Positions 6,264-10,806 of a DNA stretch of 10,806 nucleotides are shown piece by piece. A program made the position numbers and the translations under genes. Positions within the stretch are counted from its first letter, which is position 1; the number at the start of each line of letters is the position of its first letter. Origin of the DNA: an uncultured Shinella sp. (lineage in GTDB: Bacteria > Pseudomonadota > Alphaproteobacteria > Rhizobiales > Rhizobiaceae); the NCBI GenBank assembly GCA_946886325.1, contig CAMPIK010000035.1:1-10806 (forward strand), written 5' to 3'. Below the pieces are notes generated by a model. The model was given only the letters and a program-made list of their open reading frames with translations, had not been told where the DNA came from and ran no database searches.

Positions 6264-6291
6264 TACATACCATACGGTTGGTATGTGTCAA
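6264..6291 (-). promoter_or_regulatory. sigma-70-type promoter of the tetR operon
   Basis: On the minus strand, a perfect -35 TTGACA (6291-6286) is followed by a 16-bp spacer and TATGTA (6269-6264) as -10. Transcription would start about 6257, which is the tetR ATG, in agreement with the missing Shine-Dalgarno. The -10 matches TATAAT only partly, but it is the best promoter in the window. Confidence 0.55.
6265..6286. promoter_or_regulatory. TetR operator, 22-bp inverted repeat
   Basis: Perfect 8-bp arms ACATACCA (6265-6272) and TGGTATGT (6279-6286) flank the spacer TACGGT. Size and symmetry fit TetR-dimer operators. It covers the -35/-10 spacer and touches both hexamers of the tetR promoter, so binding should block RNA polymerase. 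The dyad is seen directly; the identity of the binder as the adjacent TetR is inferred from position. Confidence 0.75.
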
Positions 6292-6403
6292 GTCTGTCGT
6301 TCGGATGGCTCGGTCATTGGAAACGCGCCGTCACCGGCCGCACGAACGCAAGGCCGCACCTCTTGGCGCGGTCACCTCCAAGACTGGAAAATTGCGGAGC
6401 GGA

Positions 6404-7342
6404 TTACCCCTGCGGCGTCATGTGTTTGCGCGCCGCCCGGCGCTGGATGCCGAGCCGGTGCTCGCGCAGGATGATGAAGATGCCGGCGGAGACGACGATG
6501 GCGGTGCCGACGAGCATGGTCGCCGTCGGGATATCGTCGAAGAGCACGTAGCCGATGCCGATGCCGAGCAGGATCGAGGTATATTCGAAGGGCGCGATGG
6601 TGGAGACGTCGGCATAACGATAGCTCGCCGTCAGCAGGATCTGGGCGATGCCGCCGCAAAAGCCGGCAAAAGCCAACAGGGTCAGCGTCTGGCCCGACAG
6701 CGGCGTCCAGCCGAAGGGCAGCGTCGCCAGCGAGAAGACCGAGGCCGAGAGCGAGAAATAGAGCACGATCGTCGGCGTCTTCTCGGTCAGGACCAGCTTG
6801 CGCACCAGCACCATGGCAATCGCGCCGAGCGTGGCAGAGGCGAGGACCGCCAACGCGCCCATCGCCTCGCCGGACCCGAGCCCGCCGCTCTGCAGCAGCG
6901 TCAGCCTCGGCCAGGTGATCACCATGACGCCGGTCAGTCCGATCAGCACCGCCGACCAGCGATAGATGCCGACCAGTTCCTTGAGGAAGACGGCGGCGAT
7001 CACGACGGTGATCAGCGGCATGGCATAGCCGATGGCGATCGCCTCCGGCAGCGGCAGGTGCACGAGACCATAGAAGCCGAAGCTCATGGCAAGGATGCCG
7101 ATGAAGCCGCGCTTGATATGGCCGGGAAAGTCGTTCGTCCGGAAGGCGCCGCGCAATTCGCCGCGCGCCGCGAGAAAGACGAGGATCGGCACCATGGCGA
7201 AGGCCGAGCGGTAGAAGGTGATCTGCCCGGTCGTGATGTCCTTGCCGGCCGCCTTGATCAGCGTCGACATGCAGACGAAGATGACGACGGAGGACACCTT
7301 GAGCAGGATGCCCTTCATCGGTTGCGGTTCGGCTGTTTCCAT
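6404..7342 (-). CDS. DMT-superfamily permease with two EamA domains
   Basis: A 312-residue inner-membrane transporter with ten hydrophobic helices in two EamA repeats (about 11-142 and 161-293). Family features are FYRSAFAMVPILVFLAARG (43-61), PLPEAIAIGYAMPLITVVIAA (97-117, one of the conserved helices) and APFEYTSILLGIGIGY (250-265) near the end. A short basic tail follows (293-312). Drug/metabolite transporters move amino acids, vitamins or other small molecules; nothing here tells which. The start is uncertain. I chose ATG 7342, which has GAGAG eight bases upstream. In-frame ATGs at 7381, 7375 and 7357 would add 13, 11 or 5 residues, but lack a good ribosome site. It lies 167 bp behind the molybdenum hydroxylase gene on the same strand and 146 bp ahead of tetR. 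Confidence 0.86.
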   Translation of the reverse strand: METAEPQPMKGILLKVSSVVIFVCMSTLIKAAGKDITTGQITFYRSAFAMVPILVFLAARGELRGAFRTNDFPGHIKRGFIGILAMSFGFYGLVHLPLPEAIAIGYAMPLITVVIAAVFLKELVGIYRWSAVLIGLTGVMVITWPRLTLLQSGGLGSGEAMGALAVLASATLGAIAMVLVRKLVLTEKTPTIVLYFSLSASVFSLATLPFGWTPLSGQTLTLLAFAGFCGGIAQILLTASYRYADVSTIAPFEYTSILLGIGIGYVLFDDIPTATMLVGTAIVVSAGIFIILREHRLGIQRRAARKHMTPQG

Positions 7343-7402
7343 CGTCAAGGCTCTCATGTCCACGGCAGCGGACATGGTCATGCGGGGCTGCGGGAGGTTT
7401 GG

Positions 7403-7441
7403 GCTTCGGCCGATCCGGACTTTAGCGGCATCGGCCGAAGC
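7403..7441. repeat. 12-bp-arm inverted repeat between the hydroxylase and DMT genes
   Basis: GCTTCGGCCGAT (7403-7414) and ATCGGCCGAAGC (7430-7441) are perfect arms around a 15-nt loop, in which CCG and CGG can pair further. On the minus strand it sits 69 bp after the hydroxylase stop and ends 61 bp before the DMT start. No T tract follows on either strand, so it may be a Rho-type or processing structure, or an operator of the DMT gene. Confidence 0.5.
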
Positions 7442-7509
7442 GTGCGATCAATAATGGTGATGCGTCACGGATAATTTTGATCGGTCGCGGCCGCCCTGCG
7501 CCCTGCCCG

Positions 7510-9810
7510 TCATTCCCCGTTCAGCGCCTGCCAGATCTTCAGCGGTGTCGCCGGCATGTCGATGTGGGTGATGCCGCGGGCGCGGCGGAGCGCGTCGACG
7601 ACGGCGTTCATCACCGCCGGACAGGCGCCGATCGTCGCCGCCTCGCCCGCTCCCTTGATGCCGAGCGCATTGGTCGTCGAGGGCACGTTGCGGGTCTCGA
7701 ACTTGAAGAAGGGCAGGTTGTCGGCGCGCGGTACGCCGTAGTCCATGAAGCTCGCCGTCAGCAATTGCCCGTCGTCGGAATAGACCGCCTCCTCGTTCAG
7801 ACACTGGCCGATGCCCTGCACGATGCCGCCATGCACCTGGCCGAGCAGCAGCACCGGGTTCACCGTCAGGCCGAAATCGTCGACGACCTGGTAGTTGACG
7901 ATTTCCAGATCTCCGGTCTCCGGATCGATCTCGACCTCGACGACATGGGTGCCGTTCGGATAGGTCGCCTCGTCCTGCACGATGTCGGAGATGGCGATGA
8001 GATCGTCCTCGGATTTCGCCGCCCTTGCGATATCCGCATAGGTCACCGTCTGGTCGGTGCCGACGACGCGCGCCTCGCCGGCGATGAGTTCGATGTCTTC
8101 CACCGACGCTTCCAGCTCGTCGCCGGCGATGCGCTTCATCTTCTCCGCAAGCCCTTCACTTGCCGAGGAAACGGAAACGCCGCCGAGCGGGATCGAGCGC
8201 GAGCCGCCGGTGCCGCCGCCCTTGGCGAGATCGGCCGTGTCGCCCTGGCGCACGATGATGCGGTCGAAATCGATGCCGATCTTGTCGGCGATGAACTGGC
8301 TGTAGGCGGTCGCATGCCCCTGCCCGTTCGTCTGCGTGCCGATGAAGAGCGTGATCGTGCCGTCCTCGTTGAGCTTGAGCTTGGCGGGCTCCGAGCCGGC
8401 AAAGGCACAGGCCTCGACATAGGTCGAAAGGCCAATGCCGCGAATACGTCCGCGGGCCTTCGCCTCTTCGGCCCGTCCCTCGAAACCGGTCCAGTCGGCC
8501 AACTCCATCGCCTTGCTCATGTGCCCGTCGAACTCGCCGACGTCATAGAGCCGCCCGCCCTGCGTCCGGTAGGGAAACTGCTCGGGACGGATGAAGTTGA
8601 TGCGGCGGAATTCGGTCGGATCGAGGCCGAGTTCGCGCGCCGTGACGTCGACGAGGCGCTCGATGACATAGGCGGCTTCCGGACGCCCGGCGCCGCGATA
8701 GGCGTCGACCGGCGTCGTGTGGGTGTAGAAGGCCTCGATATGCATGTCGAGCAGCGGAATGTCGTAGACGCCCGTCGCCATGATCGAGGCCATGGTCGGG
8801 ATCATCGGGCCGAACTGCGAGAGATAGGCGCCCATGTTCGCCTTCATGCGGATGCGCATGGCCGTGATGCGATGCCCTGAATCGAGCGCGAAGGCGGCGG
8901 TGACGATGCTGTCGCGGCCATGGGAATCGGCGAGAAAATGCTCGGCGCGGGAGGCGATCCACTTGACCGGCCGGCCGAGCCGGCGCGCGGCCTCTAGCAC
9001 AAGCGGATATTCGCGGTAGTTGAAGGCCTTGGTGCCGAAGCCGCCGCCGACCTCCGGCGTCACGACGCGGATGCGGCCCGGATCGACCTTGAAGACATGT
9101 TTGGCCAGCGAATCGCGCAAGCCATGCACGCCCTGCGAACCGCTGGTCAGCGTAAAACTTTCCGTCTCCGCATCCCATTCGCCGATCGCCGCGCGCGTCT
9201 CCATGTAATTGGAGACGAGCCGATTGTTGACGACCGTTATCTCCGTGACCCTGGCGGCTTTGGCAAAAGCTGCCTCGACCGGCTTTGCCTCGCCCGTCTG
9301 GTGTTCGTAGACGCGGTTCGTGCCAAGCTCCGGCCAAACCAGCGGCGTGCCTTCGTCGCCCGCGGCCGCGAGAGAGACGTTGGCGTCCTCCATCTCCCAG
9401 TCGATCTCGACCAGTTCGGCGGCGTCTTCGGCCTGTTCCTGCGTTTCGGCAACGATGAAGGCGACCGCGTCGCCGACATGGTGCACGCGCTCGCGACAGA
9501 GGATCGGCGCCTCGCGCACGTCATGCTTCGTGCCGTCGGGCTGCGTCGCCCGCGCGAGACAGGGGATCGGGCCGAGGTCGGCGAGATCCTCGCCCGTCAG
9601 CACCAGATGCACGCCCGGCGCCTCGCGAGCCGCCTCGATGGACGTCACCGTAAAACGCGCCGCCGCATAGGGCGAGCGCACGACGAAGCCGCGCAGTTCG
9701 CCGGGTCGGGTCAGGTCGCTCGTATAGGTTCCCGCCCCTTTCAGAAGGGGCAGGTCCTCCTTGCGCAACGCGGAAGCACCCACTCCGAATTTCGGTGTAG
9801 CGATCGTCAT
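7510..9810 (-). CDS. molybdenum hydroxylase large subunit (xanthine dehydrogenase/CoxL family, form II)
   Basis: A 766-residue molybdopterin-binding catalytic subunit, the usual length for CoxL-type proteins. The N-terminal aldehyde oxidase/xanthine dehydrogenase a/b domain (about 12-130) is followed by the cofactor domain with GGGFGT (255-260), AYRGAGR (370-376), QTNGQGHA (493-500) and the catalytic glutamate in GAGE (720-723, E723). AYRGAGR is the form II loop; true aerobic CO dehydrogenases carry AYxCSFR, so CO oxidation is not expected, and the substrate (purine, aldehyde or N-heterocycle) is unknown. No FAD or [2Fe-2S] subunit and no XdhC-type maturation gene lies in the window. ATG 9810 is chosen, with AGGA ten bases upstream; ATG 9819 has that same site too close. 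The frame runs open to 10755 across pepN, but that is a shadow. Confidence 0.9.
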   Translation of the reverse strand: MTIATPKFGVGASALRKEDLPLLKGAGTYTSDLTRPGELRGFVVRSPYAAARFTVTSIEAAREAPGVHLVLTGEDLADLGPIPCLARATQPDGTKHDVREAPILCRERVHHVGDAVAFIVAETQEQAEDAAELVEIDWEMEDANVSLAAAGDEGTPLVWPELGTNRVYEHQTGEAKPVEAAFAKAARVTEITVVNNRLVSNYMETRAAIGEWDAETESFTLTSGSQGVHGLRDSLAKHVFKVDPGRIRVVTPEVGGGFGTKAFNYREYPLVLEAARRLGRPVKWIASRAEHFLADSHGRDSIVTAAFALDSGHRITAMRIRMKANMGAYLSQFGPMIPTMASIMATGVYDIPLLDMHIEAFYTHTTPVDAYRGAGRPEAAYVIERLVDVTARELGLDPTEFRRINFIRPEQFPYRTQGGRLYDVGEFDGHMSKAMELADWTGFEGRAEEAKARGRIRGIGLSTYVEACAFAGSEPAKLKLNEDGTITLFIGTQTNGQGHATAYSQFIADKIGIDFDRIIVRQGDTADLAKGGGTGGSRSIPLGGVSVSSASEGLAEKMKRIAGDELEASVEDIELIAGEARVVGTDQTVTYADIARAAKSEDDLIAISDIVQDEATYPNGTHVVEVEIDPETGDLEIVNYQVVDDFGLTVNPVLLLGQVHGGIVQGIGQCLNEEAVYSDDGQLLTASFMDYGVPRADNLPFFKFETRNVPSTTNALGIKGAGEAATIGACPAVMNAVVDALRRARGITHIDMPATPLKIWQALNGE

Positions 9811-9914
9811 GCCGGTCATGTCCTGATGATTGGAAGAGGAAATTCTGGCGCATCCGCGCCGCTCTCCCTTCATGTTAGGTAGCCGATGCGAAAAGTCGAG
9901 ACCCGCGACTGAAA

Positions 9915-9955
9915 TCGTTTTCGAAAAACGACCGGCAAAAATGAAAAACAACCGG
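9915..9955. promoter_or_regulatory. 17-bp palindrome overlapping a 20-bp-phased direct repeat in the divergent promoter region
   Basis: TCGTTTT (9915-9921) and AAAACGA (9925-9931) make a dyad around CGA. GAAAAACGACCGG (9923-9935) recurs as GAAAAACAACCGG (9943-9955), with 12 of 13 bases the same and a 20-bp offset, close to two helical turns. The block lies 104 bp before the hydroxylase start and 128 bp before pepN, so it could serve either direction. No binding factor can be named. The rest of 9811-10083 has no gene I can support. Confidence 0.45.
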
Positions 9956-10083
9956 GGCTGGAAATGACATGTTAAGCCTAAGCGAATATGTAAGGCTGGG
10001 GACTTCGATGGAAGCCGTCCTTTGTCGTGCCGGCATATTGCCTTAAAACGATACAAGCGGGACGGAGACAACAGGGCAGATTC

Positions 10084-10806
10084 ATGCGAACAGAGACCGG
10101 CCGGATCATCCATCTGGCAGATTACCGCCAGACAGACTTCGTGCTGGAACGTGTCGACCTCACGTTCGAACTCGATCCGACCGAAACGAAGGTCGAGGCC
10201 CGCCTGATCTTCCACCGCCGCGAGGGTACGGACACCGGCGCACCTCTGGTGCTCGACGGCGACGACCTGACGATGACGAGCCTGCTCTTCGACCAGATCG
10301 AGATGGAGGCCAGCCGCTACGATGCGACGCCGGAAAGCCTGACGATCCGCGACCTGCCGGCAACAGAGCCCTTCGAGATCACGATCACCACGATGATCAA
10401 TCCGGAGGCCAATACCCAGTTGATGGGCCTCTACCGCACCAACGGCGTCTACAGCACCCAGTGCGAGGCCGAAGGCTTCCGCCGCATCACCTATTTCCCG
10501 GATCGTCCCGACGTGCTCGCCGTCTACACGGTCAACATCATCGCCGACAAGGCGAGTTGCCCGCTGCTGCTCTCGAACGGCAATTTCCTCGGCGGCGCCG
10601 GCTATGGCGAAGGCAAGCATTTCGCCGCCTGGTTCGACCCGCACCCGAAGCCGTCCTATCTCTTCGCGCTCGTCGCCGGTGACCTCGGCGTGGTCGAAGA
10701 CACGTTCACGACGATGTCCGGCCGCGAGGTGGCGCTGAAAATCTATGTCGAGCACGGCAAGGAGCCGCGCGCGGCCTATGCGATGGATGCGCTGAAGCGC
10801 TCGATG
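10084..10806 (+). CDS. pepN: aminopeptidase N (M1 family), N-terminal part
   Basis: The first 241 codons of a gene that runs off the right edge without a stop. It begins MRTETGRIIHLADYRQTDFV, as in rhizobial PepN, followed by the beta-rich M1 N-terminal domain. The TQCEAEGFRRITYFPDRPDV stretch (126-145) is the hallmark of the PepN branch, with a substrate-anchoring Gln-x-Glu at Q127 and E129. Later stretches FAAWFDPHPKPSYLFALVAGDL (180-201, approximate ends) fit as well. PepN is a zinc metallopeptidase that trims N-terminal residues from peptides in the cytosol. The GAMEN and HExxH motifs fall beyond the edge, normally after residue 250. ATG 10084 follows AGGG by seven bases. It is divergent from the hydroxylase gene. 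Confidence 0.93.
   Translation, partial: MRTETGRIIHLADYRQTDFVLERVDLTFELDPTETKVEARLIFHRREGTDTGAPLVLDGDDLTMTSLLFDQIEMEASRYDATPESLTIRDLPATEPFEITITTMINPEANTQLMGLYRTNGVYSTQCEAEGFRRITYFPDRPDVLAVYTVNIIADKASCPLLLSNGNFLGGAGYGEGKHFAAWFDPHPKPSYLFALVAGDLGVVEDTFTTMSGREVALKIYVEHGKEPRAAYAMDALKRSM

Noticed and set aside
6278..7474. 398-codon plus-strand frame opposite the DMT gene
   Set aside because: It is extremely charged (Asp/Arg/Gly/His), the usual complement of a membrane protein gene in high-GC DNA.
7477..8880. 467-codon plus-strand frame opposite the hydroxylase gene
   Set aside because: It is Asp/Arg/Val-rich with no motif. The minus strand carries all molybdenum hydroxylase signatures.
9872..9899. 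Possible promoter for the hydroxylase gene (TCGACT, 16 bp, TAACAT on the minus strand)
   Set aside because: Each hexamer matches consensus at only four of six places, so it is too weak to annotate without a mapped start.
9968..9990. AGCCT and AGGCT arms upstream of pepN
   Set aside because: Only five base pairs with a long loop, which is expected by chance in this much intergenic DNA.
9811..10755. N-terminal extension of the hydroxylase frame of about 315 codons
   Set aside because: It is only an open frame running antisense to pepN and through the intergenic region. The family alignment starts at ATG 9810 with a usable ribosome site.

Overview
The window looks like chromosome from a member of the Rhizobiales, most likely Rhizobiaceae (Rhizobium, Agrobacterium, Ensifer or Shinella type). 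The reasons are high GC with strong third-position GC in every real gene, a PepN N-terminus of the rhizobial type, and a short intergenic block of tandem palindromes like the dispersed repeats of these genomes. This placement is judged from reading the sequence, not from a database search. I count ten protein genes complete in the window and two cut by its edges. Two of the complete ones are small genes of 58 and 47 codons.

Layout. 2-214 (+) is the tail of a short-chain dehydrogenase. 215-477 is intergenic and holds three consecutive dyads, ending in a 40-nt imperfect palindrome at 361-400. 478-2698 (+) is a probable two-gene unit: a YegD-like Hsp70 ATPase without a substrate-binding domain, then a family-4-like uracil-DNA glycosylase homologue with altered catalytic motifs and only two of the four usual Fe-S cysteines. 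A hairpin with a T-rich tail follows at 2711-2733. 2931-3298 (+) holds two small genes, each with its own Shine-Dalgarno, separated by a 9-bp GC hairpin and closed by a textbook intrinsic terminator. 3464-4750 (+) is an MFS transporter of the YcaD type.

On the minus strand, 6291 down to 4794 is a compact operon: a TetR regulator, a DUF6151/GFA-like zinc-binding protein, and a DUF6958-like protein. The genes overlap by 13 and 8 bp. The operon starts at a TTGACA/TATGTA promoter whose spacer is filled by a 22-bp inverted repeat, which suggests autorepression and possibly a leaderless tetR message. 7342-6404 (-) is an EamA/DMT permease. 9810-7510 (-) is a molybdenum hydroxylase large subunit carrying the form II AYRGAGR loop, with no FAD or [2Fe-2S] partner in view. 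10084-10806 (+) is the start of pepN, divergent from the hydroxylase across 273 bp that contain a 17-bp palindrome overlapping a 20-bp-phased direct repeat.

Most of the region is ordinary housekeeping or accessory metabolism. I see no CRISPR array, insertion sequence, phage gene, rRNA, tRNA or defence island, and nothing I would call a wholly new system. The points most worth following are the TetR operon and its operator-promoter, the variant glycosylase coupled to an Hsp70, the small-gene pair, and the divergent control region before pepN.
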